This document shows positions 1 through 10,318 of a stretch of 64,000 nt of DNA, piece after piece. Source of the stretch: Raffaelea ambrosiae (lineage: Eukaryota; Ascomycota; Sordariomycetes; Ophiostomatales; Ophiostomataceae); the NCBI GenBank assembly GCA_002778195.1, contig PCDI01000010.1:1233831-1297830 (forward strand), given 5' to 3'. Both the position numbers and the translations under genes were made by a program. The stretch's first letter is position 1, and the number at the start of each line of letters is the position of its first letter. Under the pieces are notes generated by a model. That model did no database searches and was not told where the DNA came from. It was given only the letters and a program-made list of their open reading frames with translations.

Positions 1-586
1 GATCCTCGGATGCTATGTGGGACGGCCGACGTAACTTTCCGGGAATATCGTGCCAAACAGCTGCAGAAAGTTCTAGCCGTGTCCTGTGGTCTAGTTCACT
101 GATGGTGGTGCCGCTGTGTCGGCCTCTTATCCTATTTGGCCGGAGATTCCCGCGGCTTGCGCCATGGAAAACTCCGAACCGTACCCCGATATGTCGCCAT
201 ATTTTTGAGCCCCCGTATTTCATGGTCCAATTGCGCTCTTTTCCTGTCAGTCTTTCTCCGGTTTAGGTTGTCCCGAGTTCTGCCTTCCGACGTCCGAGAT
301 CTGACGATGGATCGCCGGTCATGCCATTGTTTCGCCGGATAACTGCTTGATGGACCTGTCCATACAGGTTACGGGTTTATTGAACCTGGGTGATTCTATA
401 GTAGTTGAACTGACTGCTTCTTTCATTTTCTACAGACCACGCAGCCCGTAACAAAGATAAAGATATTGTGACAAGTCTAACAAAAGGAGTTGTCGACGTC
501 CACAGTCGTTGCACCGTCTATTTAAGGCTGCAACATAGAGGAAACCAATAACCGCCTAAAGCTTACTAAAAGCTTACTAAGGAACC
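1..586. other. Intergenic, no gene seen
   Basis: I see no supportable gene here. The open frames are short and of low quality. The last bases before the tRNA hold a short direct repeat of the type gcttactaaa (561-580). Confidence 0.5.
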
Positions 587-677
587 GGTTCCGTGGTGCA
601 GTTGGTTAGCGCATCGTACTAATATTTCAACTTGGAATCCAATGCGAAAGTCGAGGGTTCGAGCCCCTCCGGGACCA
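587..677 (+). tRNA. tRNA-Ile (anticodon AAU) with a 17-base intron
   Basis: The acceptor arms GGTTCCG (587-593) and CGGGACC (670-676) pair with one G-U, and 677 is the discriminator A. The D-stem is GTGC/GCGC. The anticodon stem TCGTA (614-618) pairs with TGCGA (643-647). The T-stem GAGGG/CCCTC closes a TTCGAGC loop. If bases 625-641 are removed, the loop becomes the 7-base CTAATAA with anticodon AAT, so this is a tRNA-Ile(AAU). The intron lies between positions 37 and 38, the canonical eukaryotic tRNA intron site. A long T-run a few bases after the 3' end is a suitable RNA polymerase III terminator. Confidence 0.9.
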
Positions 678-681
678 TCCA

Positions 682-699
682 ATATTTTTTTGTTTTTTT
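682..699 (+). terminator. Pol III T-run terminator of tRNA-Ile
   Basis: Two long T-runs follow the tRNA 3' end within about 25 bases. This is the usual RNA polymerase III termination signal. Confidence 0.7.
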
Positions 700-898
700 T
701 TTGCTCTTTCTGGAGTTTCATCTGCCACTCTTCTTACGGCAGCTATCCAGGTTCATTTCCTCTACTCCCTTTCAACTCCGTTTGGTTTACTATTTGATCA
801 AACAGTAACGTTTCCCATTCATTCATCTAGTTCTTCTCTTCTTTGATTTTGTTCTTTTTTGCTGAAAGGAGTCCTATTGTTCCGCGTATGCTCTTCAC

Positions 899-1330
899 TC
901 AACCCAACGGCATTTTGCCTTCTATCACCAAAGTCTCCTGCAGAATCGGCATACACTTCTCTTCCACGTTCTCCGCGGCACTGGCCATCAGTTCGCCCAC
1001 GTCATTCTTGTTCCCCGAGGTGGCGCGCATCAGGCCCTCGATCTGTGCCGTCACCAAACTCATTAGCAGATACCCCTTGACGTTCGTCTCGCCGGCCTCA
1101 AGCACCCGCACACACCAGGCCTTGGCATCGTCGAGCACATAGAACAGATCTGGCCGCAGAATCGCGGGGCCCAGGAGGCTTTCTTTCTCTTGCAGCTGCG
1201 TCCGGAGTTCCACTGCGATGAGAAGGGCCGCTTGGATGGCTATAATCGGGTAGAAGCCAGAGGCGCAAACAGCGAGCCGCGGCAGGAGCTGATCGTGCCG
1301 ACTGATCGGCCCGCCGGTGATTGGAGCCAT
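899..1330 (-). pseudogene. Relic resembling the C-terminus of a fungal Zn2Cys6-type transcription factor
   Basis: The frame encodes 143 residues. Its ending resembles the C-terminal helical region of many fungal Zn(II)2Cys6 regulators: a stretch containing LLPRLAVCASGFYPIIA, then DDAKAWCVRVLE, then GETNVKGYLLMSLVTAQIEGL. I see no zinc-cluster cysteines and no larger middle domain upstream on the same strand (1331-1800). What remains is therefore either a truncated gene or a decayed fragment. A small stand-alone protein is possible. The family assignment rests on recalled similarity and is tentative. Confidence 0.35.
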
Positions 1331-3469
1331 CGTAAATCATTACAGGGGGAGTTACTTTGAAGAATCCATGTTCAGCGGCGCCCTATGCCTGTTCGGGGCG
1401 CTTGTTGCACTGCTGGCCAGGCTTGTGACGCCACAAGACATTGTGGGAAATACTTGAGTGTAGGTAAATGGATCGTGAACTGTTGCGCGCTCAGTATACA
1501 GAACACTAGTCTTGGCATAGGCCTAGTTATAGAATTTTAGTAAACATATAGCAATACTTTGATTAAGCTAGAAAAGGGTTACTCGTAACTTTTATAAACA
1601 CAGATGATCACGCATGCCCTGTGATGGGATTCAGTCACATATCATTGTGAAACAGAGAGAGAGAGAGAAAGAGCAAAATTTTGGGAAAGACCGTGGTATA
1701 TTAAAAGCAACTATCTACTAAACAATCAAATTGGTACTAAACACGCAAAAGCTTCCTTCTCCCTGCAATAAATAGCAATCTTCTTCCTCGACATTTGTCA
1801 ATGCCTTGGCTCCAGTAATACCCAAGAAAAATTTTCCCCGACAATGCGGCTATTCCTCCGCCCAAGTGGCACAGCTCGCAGGAGCAGTAGTTTGCCTCCC
1901 AATAATCAAAATAGAAGAGCTATTCGGTAGCGACAGTGGTGGTCATTTCCCATTCAACATGTATTCGCACAGAAAATCAAGGTTGATGGTTACACATCTG
2001 CATGCAGACCATATTTCATTCCATGGTTACCCTCCCAAGGAAGTGCCCATCTTCGGTGTGAGAGGTAAAGCAAAACCGGCCGTACGTTGACACCATTCCT
2101 CAGCCCACACCTAAAAATGTTCAGGTCTTGGTCCAGGGAGAGGTGGTTCTGGCGGTGGCGGTGGCGGTGGAGGACGATACTTTTTAGGGCAGTTGGGGTT
2201 GGCGCACAAGGTTATCCTCCCCGTATAGATTCGAATGCGTTCACCATTCTCCGAAATTTGAAATGTGACCTGCGGCCAGCACCTGGTATAACTTTATTAG
2301 TCTGTGTACTGAATAATGGGCCAAATTGTGTACGGATACCAACTTACATCTTGGTTGAGAAAGCTAAATTGCTGTTCCTGGACTCGGAATATGTAGAGAA
2401 GAAATACGCAAAGACAAATACAGAGATAGAAGTGGATGGTACTGTTCAATGAAGACGGGCGTCAAAGTCGTGTGAAGTTTTCTGCTGTAGTGTATTCAGT
2501 GTTTGGTGTGTGTGTGTGTGTGGTGATGATGAAGTTGGATTCGAAGTGTGTTGATTGAGAGATGGTTCAGGAAATGAGAAACTGGAAGACGACAAGATAC
2601 CAGTATTTATACTCAGAACTTGCAATGTTTGATTCTGCCTTGTCTTTTCGAATATTATGGAGCTGAACTATTCCAGTCGCCTTTGTCAAGGATGATGCAA
2701 TTTTCTGGTCGCGCATTGTTGCGCCTTCTCGCCAACTGGTCATCTTGACATCCAGGTGGCCATCTGCTGACCGAAGGCGCCTATGTGTTTGGCAAGAATA
2801 GAGAGAGTACGAAATGAAAAATAACCCTTATTGGTTTACGATTGACATAGGGTCACGGCCTGGTGACGGCCTTCGTCAAATATGTGGCATGGAGGACAAT
2901 TGAATGAACCGGCGCCTTTTGGGAAGCCTGCCTGGGATTCAGGAGGCCTGCCTCACGATGGCTCAGCAATAGAATCACAAGGCACTGATCATTTTTTTTT
3001 CAGATGCAGGCACCTTGTCGAATAAATGCCTTACAGTCGGAACGAGACCTCTCGCCTGACCATATGGCCGGCTGTTTGCAGACCACGTAGACTCATGGAC
3101 TCATGGGCGCCTTTAGCAATTCCCGTACCAGGCCTGTTAATGTGGCCCATCTTGTGGGCGTGGATCAAAAAGGCGACTTCTAGCCAAATCAACCTCGTAA
3201 AAGGCGCGAGTAAATCGCCTCCCTTGCTCTTGTAGACGTTTGCCCAGCGACTGGATCTGCATGTGGTACTGTGGTACAGCTAAGGTCTTCCACGGAAGAC
3301 GCGGCTTTCACGAAAGATGTAGGCAAGGGTCAGGTGGTTTGACAAAGAAAATCAAATGCTTTTAATATCTGAAGATGGCAAGAAGACCTCCTCGCCGTTA
3401 TTTGGTTACAGTCCTCATTGGCACAATCTGTTTTTGCCCGGATTGCATCCCTTGGTCGAGTCAAATAAA
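1331..3469. other. 2.1-kb stretch without a convincing gene
   Basis: Two overlapping plus-strand frames (1806-2090 and 2087-2452) are open but have no recognisable domain as a whole. The second begins with a Trp/Arg repeat that comes from a ggcggtggc DNA repeat near 2150-2170. The first contains a THLHADH string, discussed in the findings. A short GA repeat lies near 1655-1675 and a TG repeat near 2505-2521. Bases just below 3469 are the 3' flank of adenylosuccinate lyase. Confidence 0.4.
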
Positions 3470-5673
3470 CTAGACACTGAGCTCGGCAGTGGCAGCGCCC
3501 TTGATGTACTCGGCATATGGGGCCAGTGCCTTCTCAACTGGGCTTCCGGGACCGCAGTACTTGTCGACGATCTCCGCACTACGGCCAATGTACAGCTCTG
3601 CTTTGAGCATGCCGTCCAGGTCGCCCCAGATGGGCTTGAAAAACTCGTTGTTCTTGATCCGGGACACCAGATCGTTGGGTTTACCCTGCAAAGTTCAGTA
3701 TTCAGTGAAGTTTACCCAAGAAAAGAGACAACGCATAAAACGGGTGAGTGGCTTACCTCATTCTTAACAACGCTGCCCGCTTCGTTTGAGAGCACGCGAA
3801 TCTGCTCGTGGGCCTCCTGTCTGGACACTCCCTGGGCACAAAGTCTCATGATAATGGTTTCCTGCGTGGGTTGCTGTCAGAATAAAAAGGGCCTCGGACA
3901 CACTACGATTGTACTTGGGTAACTTTACCGTGATCATAAACGGCAGCTCGGCCTGGACGTGGGCTGCAATGCGCTTGGGGTACACGACCAGTCCGTTGGA
4001 GATGTTGTCCTATACAGGGAAGTATTAGCAGGCGTTTCTGGCTGCGTCTTAGAGGGATGGTTTCACCGTACAAGGCCAATGCAGATGGCGTCTGCGAGAA
4101 GCATCATCTCAGGAATGTCGATTCCTGCCATGATTGTGAGCATAAAAGAACTAGAAACAAATTGTTGAATGGAAATTATGCTGTGCACGCATGGTACATA
4201 CTGCGAACAGCGCTGTCATCCAGAGTCCGCTCGCACTGGAGGCCGAGTTAGCTGGTGTTTTCCGGCCCAGAGTGTTGGTCTGTTTTTCAAAGGCGATGTT
4301 TGCTTACCCACTGGTCCGCGTGCGTGTTGGCAAACGAGGCGGGCTTCGACAACAGCTCGCGCGACAGACTGTAGACTCTCTCGGAACGCATCTAAAAATG
4401 TCAGTAGTGGGTTTGACGTAGGAGTAAAATAGAGGAGACACTCACAGGATTGCGTTTGTACGCCTGTTAAGATTGATGAAACGATTTGTTAAAGGTTGAT
4501 CCTCACACGATAGAACATACTGTATCACCAGGGGGGAGAGACTCACCATGGCCGAAGATCCAATCTGCGAAGACTCAAAAGGCTCCTCGATTTCCTTCCA
4601 GTGTGCGAGGTGGCGAATATCGCCCGTGATCTTCTGTGCCGAAGAGCCGAGGCCAGCGACGGCATTGGCAATGATGAGGTCGACCTTGCGCGTGTAGGTC
4701 TGCGTGGACACATCGTAGCAGGCTGGGAAGCCAAACTTCTTGCAAAGGATCACATTCAGCTCGTCACATTTAGCCGAGTCTCCCTGGAAGATCTCGAGGA
4801 AGGATGCCTGCGTGCCCGTCGTGCCCTGGGCGCCACGGAACTTGAGTTCGCGGCGGACCTGCTCCAGGTTGTGGAGGTCGAGCATGAGATCCTGGGCCCA
4901 CTGGGCCGCCCGCTTTCCGACGGTGATCAGCTGGGCTGCCTGGAGATGTGTGTAGGCCAGAGTGGGCTCAGCTAAGGCACACCAGGTATGTCAGTCCGGA
5001 GAACATGATAAAACCAGTATGGAGTAGACAGAACGAGAAGTTCTCTCATCATTCGTTCCAAAGTCACGCACCCTTCCACTTCAGCGCAAAGGCGGCCAAG
5101 TTGGAAATGACCTTGGCCACCTTGTTGATCAGAATGTCGAGGGCGTTGCGCATCAGAATGAGCTCGGCATTGTCCGTGACATAGCAGCTGGTCGCGCCAT
5201 AATGGATCACGCCAGCAGCGGCCGGAGCGACAACGCCAAAGGCGTGGACGTGCTACGCTGGAGTTAACAGTGGAGCCAAAATAGAGGACGAGCCGAAAAC
5301 TTGAAAGGGACACTTACAGCCATAACATCCTGCCAAAAGAGGAAAAAAACAAATATCAGCATTGATATCATCCTCGCATTCACCCATTCGCCCAGGGTGT
5401 TGTGCAAAGAAAGGGACCTACGTGTCTCCGTCTCTTCTCCTCGGCACGGGCAATCTCAAAGTCGTCATCCGTGAGAATCAGGTGGCTCTTCATCTGTTCC
5501 AGGGCCTCCTCCGTGATCGTTTCGATCCCGAGCTCTCTCTCGGCCTCGGCCAGGCCGAGCCACAGCTTACGCCACGTGGAATGGCGCGAGCGTTGGCTAA
5601 AGAGCTCCGACATCTGCGGGCTGCAGTAGCGGCCCGTCAAGGACGTTTGGTACGTATCGAATTGGGCAGCCAT
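3470..5673 (-). CDS. ADE13: Adenylosuccinate lyase, 11 exons
   Basis: This cytosolic enzyme of purine synthesis splits SAICAR and adenylosuccinate, releasing fumarate. The exons read 5673-5422, 5329-5318, 5252-5072, 4971-4547, 4463-4446, 4391-4308, 4235-4202, 4124-4072, 4009-3929, 3861-3757 and 3685-3470. They sum to 1461 bases (486 residues), the family's normal length. The N-terminus has the RHSTWRKLWLGLAEAE block. Motif HYGATSCYVTDN and the fumarase/ASL superfamily signature GSSAM-AYKRNP-MRSE (about residues 286-300) are present. The C-terminal block IRVLSNEAGSVV is also present. The ATG at 5673 starts directly on the conserved N-terminal block. Two exons are tiny: 12 bases (DVMA) and 18 bases (AYKRNP). 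The gene is intact. Confidence 0.95.
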
Positions 5674-6718
5674 GGTTTCTGATTTCTGATTTCGTCCCTT
5701 GGTGATGAAGGGGATGGGAGGAGGTGTGCCAAAAAGCTTATGGGCTGATACTCTGGGGCAGTTTCTTTTCACGGACGGAGTTTTTCGGGTGCGGTAATGT
5801 GCGGCAGGAAGTATTAACGGCAGAAAAAGACTGACTAAATCAAGCTAAATGTCAAAAAGCGTAACGCACGTGATATACGATGCTAACATCTGATTAGCTA
5901 GATCAGACAAAATAAAACCTCTACATCTCATGTCTTAGAATAGTCTCCTTCTCTACTAGACAGATTTAATATACCCCTATCCCACCTATTCTGATACTAA
6001 ACCCCGTATCGTATGATTGGTTGAGGGCTACGGGAAGCTGATCACGCCGCCTGGCAATGCTCTGACTCCTGACTCTTCTTCCTTCTTCCTTCCTGCTTTT
6101 CTTGTTTCTTCCGTCTTCGCCCTTCTGTTTCCTTTTTCCTTTGCCTTGAATAGTCCAAGTTTACTTCGTAGGTGCTTTTTTGTTGTATGGCGCTGATTGC
6201 ATAAGCCTACGTCTAAAGCAAGCCACTGCACAACTGCTAGCAGCTGTTGGCAGCTGGTAGAGCAAGAAACAGTTGTACACAAAGTGTGGGACTTTGCCAA
6301 AAGCTACAAGGAATATCACGCGCTCTGCTGTACTTGTACTTGCACTAAAAGCCCACCGTCTAGGAGGTACCAGTACAACTCCGCTTCCAATGGTAACCAG
6401 ATCACGACGGATTTTGGTGTATTTCTTTTTTTCAGTTGGTTTGCAACCATTTATGCCATAGAATTTCTTCTCACTGTGCCTTCAGATAAAACTGACATAA
6501 TTTCAAGAATTTACCGTTGCAGTGAACGAAATATGAAATACTCATCACCTTAGTCTCATGTTGATTCGGTAGGAGGTCGATACTTCGCCGTCACCGTAAT
6601 TTTATTCGCGAATCACAAGTCTATTGACTTCCGTGCAATCACTCTTCTCTGGTACTCCCGGTTCTACAACCTCTTTCTCGCGTGCTTCCGGCACTATGAA
6701 TTCTCCAAATTTCTCCCT
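5674..6718. other. Upstream region of ADE13, no gene seen
   Basis: This is the likely promoter and 5' leader of the minus-strand ADE13 gene, followed by unassigned sequence. The open frames are short and do not resemble known proteins. Pyrimidine-rich stretches occur near 6060-6150. Confidence 0.5.
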
Positions 6719-7813
6719 ATGACAACAAACAACAACTACTGGCACCGACAGACCAACCACTCCGTGCAAACTCTACATCTTTTGGGGGAGTCAGAAAACG
6801 CAAATACAAAATCACTCTCGTATACCAGAAATGCAAAGTCGACGTCACAGACAAGGAGTGACACATCTTGCGAAGGGCACATCGTGGACGACCCCGAGCC
6901 AGGCCAATACACTCTCTACGCCGATCTGGCTACCCCGACAGTAGATTTCTCGTGTCTTCCTGCTACAATGTCTGAAAGTCTAAGCGTGTCCGCATTGTCC
7001 ATAAGCTCAAGGGCCTGGATGGAATTGTCAACATTCACCACATATATCCTTGCACCGAAAGTAAGGTGGAAGAGCTGTACCATAAGACGCATGGCGACGA
7101 CTACGATGAGCCGTGCACGCTGCCTCTACTCTGGGATGAGATCACCTCCATAATTGTCACCAATAGCAGCATTGGTATCATGCACATCCTAGCAACTAGG
7201 TTTGGTGACCTTTTAGAGAAAGGATGCCGTGAGAAGAATAGGCGGGGAGATGGTCTGCATCCTGTCTGGCTAATGGCAGAGTCAAATCATAACAAGCTCG
7301 ACGCCATCAAGTATTTCTATGCAGCCATTCGCTGCCTATCAAGGCAAACTTGAGATCGGATCATTTCCGCGTGATTCGCCTGGTCTTCACGAGTCTCGAC
7401 ATCCTGGAGGCATTTCTCCAGAAAGCTGAAACAACGTCTATATGTGGCGAAACATTGACATACGCGGAAATTCTCCTCTTCACGCCACTTCTTCGTTTCG
7501 ACTATACTTTCCACCCCCGTTCTGCAGTGCAACAGCAAATCTATTCTCTACGGCTACTTTGCATCTTTGGCTCCGGCGGTTGTACTGGGATGGAAAGACT
7601 GTGGAGGACCAAATACGAAGCGCATCTAATTTGCCGTGGATGGCCTTCGATCACAAATTCAATCTTGCGCTTGAACGACTAAGAGAAGTATATGGTATTG
7701 CAGATTCCTCAGTCCAAGGACCTCGTCTTTTGATTAATCGGCTGCCCAAACATGAAGGGCAGGGGCCACACCAAGCGTGTCATCTACCCAGCACCCGCGG
7801 GTGTTGCACGTGA
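6719..7813 (+). pseudogene. Decayed glutathionyl-hydroquinone-reductase-like gene (upstream tandem copy)
   Basis: Pieces of the protein encoded at 8475-9560 recur here in order but in different frames. They are GQYTLYADLATPT (about 6900-6940), VRIVHKLKGLDGIV (about 6985-7026), TLPLLWDEITSIIVTNSS (about 7120-7172), ICGETLTYAEILLFTPLLRFDY (7440-7505) and LHLWLRRLYWDG (about 7560-7595). A stop at 7351-7353 and at least two frame changes between 7500 and 7570 break the frame. Joining 6940 to 6979 restores collinearity at exactly the position of the intron in the downstream copy, so the two copies share an ancestral intron. The catalytic-cysteine position reads ATPT instead of ACPW. The reading extends perhaps to about 8000. 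I call it a pseudogene; unusual splicing cannot be wholly excluded. Confidence 0.75.
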
Positions 7814-8000
7814 AAATGTCGTAGACCCTAATGCTGAGAATGCGCATACAACGCAGACAATTTGGCACTTGGATGTTTTAACCAGAGATAGCCTTCAACT
7901 AGAAGAATTGGATGCAATGGGCGAAATGGACCATTCGCTGGAGTATTGTGTTGGCCCATTGGAAAGTCACACTTCTCAAGGCAAGATCAAAATGCGTTGA

Positions 8001-8474
8001 TCAAGTCTGTGAAAGGCAGGCAGAGGGCGTCAGACAGGTACCTTTCAGCTGCCTCTCTAGGTATTTCGGACTGAAATTGTTCATCTTTTGATTTTTCTCC
8101 TGCTTTCTTTCATTCCAAACGTCAAACCGAAAAAAAAACCGCGATAATTGAAAGTGATGCGTTGGACACGAAAAGTGATTGCTGGTGGCGACTTCAATTT
8201 CAGATGGAACGACACAAACAACAGCAACAATGTCACGTTTCTTGACTCATCGATCTCCGAGCAAGGTCATTTGGTAAGCGTCTTGTTTATATTCCCCCAT
8301 GTGATGCCTTTCATCGACTTTCCTCTGTAAACCTATTTCTGCGTGAACATCAGAAACGCAGAATGGCTGAGAGCTCTACGCAAATACCGTACATGCATCC
8401 CTGTCTTTGACCAAAAGCAAAGGTGGCAATAACGGAACTGCTAGGAAAGTGATCAGCGACTAACTTTGATATAG
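8001..8474. other. Spacer between the two GHR-like copies; possible 5' exon
   Basis: A plus-strand frame at about 8154-8273 encodes a stretch with RWTRKVIAGGDFNF. It could be a first exon of the downstream GHR-like gene, because family members begin with a GEF-like block. A gtaagc donor follows at 8274 and cag/tag acceptors lie near 8353 and 8474. I cannot prove this joining. Confidence 0.3.
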
Positions 8475-9560
8475 ATGAATAATACAGGCATCGAGTACAA
8501 CTGCAGCCAGCATCCTTTTCGGGGACTCCGCAACACCGTCTCTGAGCTATCTCGTTATCCCCCGCAAGCTTCTCGATATGTTCTCTACGCCAACCCAGCC
8601 TACCCTGACGTGAGTTTGAAATTTTACTTACCGTTGTCACATATCGGTGCACTGCTGAAGAGTTCCCGGGCCGAGCAGTCTCAGTCGGTACTTATTCTCT
8701 ACTATCTTAAAGGGCTGAGGAATGTGGTCGCCGTCTGTGAGAAATTCCGGTACGCGGGCTATTCCGACGACTTCCACAGATCGGTTTACGACAGTGACAT
8801 CAACGTTGCCGAGTTCGAACGCAGATATTGTGACACGCCTCTTTGTGACAACGGTCTGAACGGGTTCCACAATGCCCAGGATCTCTACCGGATGCACGAC
8901 CCTTTGTTCAGGGGCCCCTACAACCTTCCGCTGCTCTGGGACAAGGAGACACGAACCATTGTAAACAACCACGCCGGTGAGATCATGCGCATTCTGGCCA
9001 TCTCGTTCGATCAGTTTCTGGAGTCCCGATATCACGAGCAAATCGCGGAGAATGCGGGCTTGTACCCGGCAGACTTGTACTCGAGGCACCGGGAAACTCT
9101 GTCAATGGTGAATGGCTTACACACAGACATCAGCCACATGTGCAAGGACGTTGAATTCTGTGGACTTCCGGTAGCGACGTCCGAGGCCATTCGCAGACTC
9201 GACGCACTAGAAAATACACTCTACCAATCTCAGAGAACGTTTCTCTGTGGCGAGGCCCTAACGTTTCTGGATATTACTCTTTTCCCAATCCTTATCCGCT
9301 TTGACTACGTATACGGTCCGGCTCTCGGATGCAATAGCAAAACCATCCGCGACGACTATCCATATCTGTACCGCTGGCTTCTACGTCTCTACTGGGATGG
9401 GCATCCAACGCTGATGGAGAAGCCGGGATGCTTCGAGTCGGGGATCGATGTCGACAATTACAAAGAGGAGCTCGCCCGCAAACTGCACCCGCTTAATTCT
9501 GGCTCTGAGTCGGATGAGAAATTCAGCATCGATGCCCCGCCGGAGGAGGAGTATCGTTGA
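8475..9560 (+). CDS. Xi-class GST / glutathionyl-hydroquinone reductase homologue lacking the catalytic Cys
   Basis: Glutathionyl-hydroquinone reductases (yeast Ecm4/Gto family) reduce glutathionyl-quinones with an N-terminal thioredoxin-fold Cys. This protein shows the family's RYVLY strand, KGLRNVV helix end, LPLLWDKETRTIVNNHAGEI block, CGEALTFLDITLFPILIRFD block and a CNSKTIRDDYPYLYRWL block. Removing an in-frame 69-base intron (8610-8678, gtgagt...gagcag) aligns the active-site region without gaps. The expected ACPW then reads AYPD, so the catalytic cysteine and its neighbouring Trp are absent. The spliced product is about 338 residues. The ATG at 8475 is plausible, but an upstream exon near 8154-8273 is possible. 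The fold seems kept, and the classical activity is probably lost or changed. Confidence 0.75.
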   Translation: MNNTGIEYNCSQHPFRGLRNTVSELSRYPPQASRYVLYANPAYPDVSLKFYLPLSHIGALLKSSRAEQSQSVLILYYLKGLRNVVAVCEKFRYAGYSDDFHRSVYDSDINVAEFERRYCDTPLCDNGLNGFHNAQDLYRMHDPLFRGPYNLPLLWDKETRTIVNNHAGEIMRILAISFDQFLESRYHEQIAENAGLYPADLYSRHRETLSMVNGLHTDISHMCKDVEFCGLPVATSEAIRRLDALENTLYQSQRTFLCGEALTFLDITLFPILIRFDYVYGPALGCNSKTIRDDYPYLYRWLLRLYWDGHPTLMEKPGCFESGIDVDNYKEELARKLHPLNSGSESDEKFSIDAPPEEEYR

Positions 9561-10318
9561 AGCTCCTGGTGTGGTTCAGAAATAGTGTGGAATCACGAGG
9601 ACAAGGTGTAACAAAACGGGAGTGTTGAATGAACGGAACGGTTGCTGTACATCTATCATACGGGGGGGGGTATGAGAGTTTATGCTGTACTACTTATACA
9701 GAAACGAGAGGGTATAGCTAATGAGATGCCACACATCACCTCTGCTTCTCCTTTGGACTCATATGCCGGGAGGCTCTTATACAAAATAAGTGGGTCCTCG
9801 CAGACCTGTCCCTGGGAAAGGCAATTTTGCTGGGCCCCACTTCCCTACTGCAGGGGACCAACCGTTGCCCGCAGATCGGCCTTGTTAGGGGGTTTCAACG
9901 CCAAAGCACCAAAAAGGACGACGAGACCCTCAAACTTGGCCAAGCTCCCCGACGACGAGATACCCTGCACCGCGCTTGTTCGTGCTCTGTTTCTACGCTT
10001 CATTGACGCTCTTTGTGACGATCGCACAGCACTCCGCCATCTTCTCTTGTGAAAGGGCAGCTGTTTGCCTCAACATCCACGCGTCCAGCTCGTGTTCCTT
10101 TGTGGCTTCCGACTTTTCCCAGACGACGACGACGACGAGCTCCGACACCAGGCGAGACCACCGCGCTTGACGACCAGCCGGGAGGAGCGCGCAGACAGAG
10201 ATACCCCACGCCGGTTACTCTCACCAGGGGAACTGGTCCTCCTCCCTGTGGACCTGCTAACTGGGGACAGAAGAAGACAGACAGGCTTGTCTAGCCAGAA
10301 AGACCCCCCCCCCCAATC
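9561..10318. other. Intergenic between GHR-like gene and dynein LIC
   Basis: This holds the 3' flank of the GHR-like gene and the promoter and leader of the dynein light intermediate chain gene. I see no gene. A C-run lies immediately before the LIC start codon (about 10303-10314). Confidence 0.5.

Noticed and set aside
2087..2452. Trp/Arg-rich protein (WRWRWRWR) as a possible antimicrobial-like peptide
   Set aside because: The run is a direct product of a ggcggtggc DNA repeat, and the rest of the frame shows no signal peptide or conserved feature.
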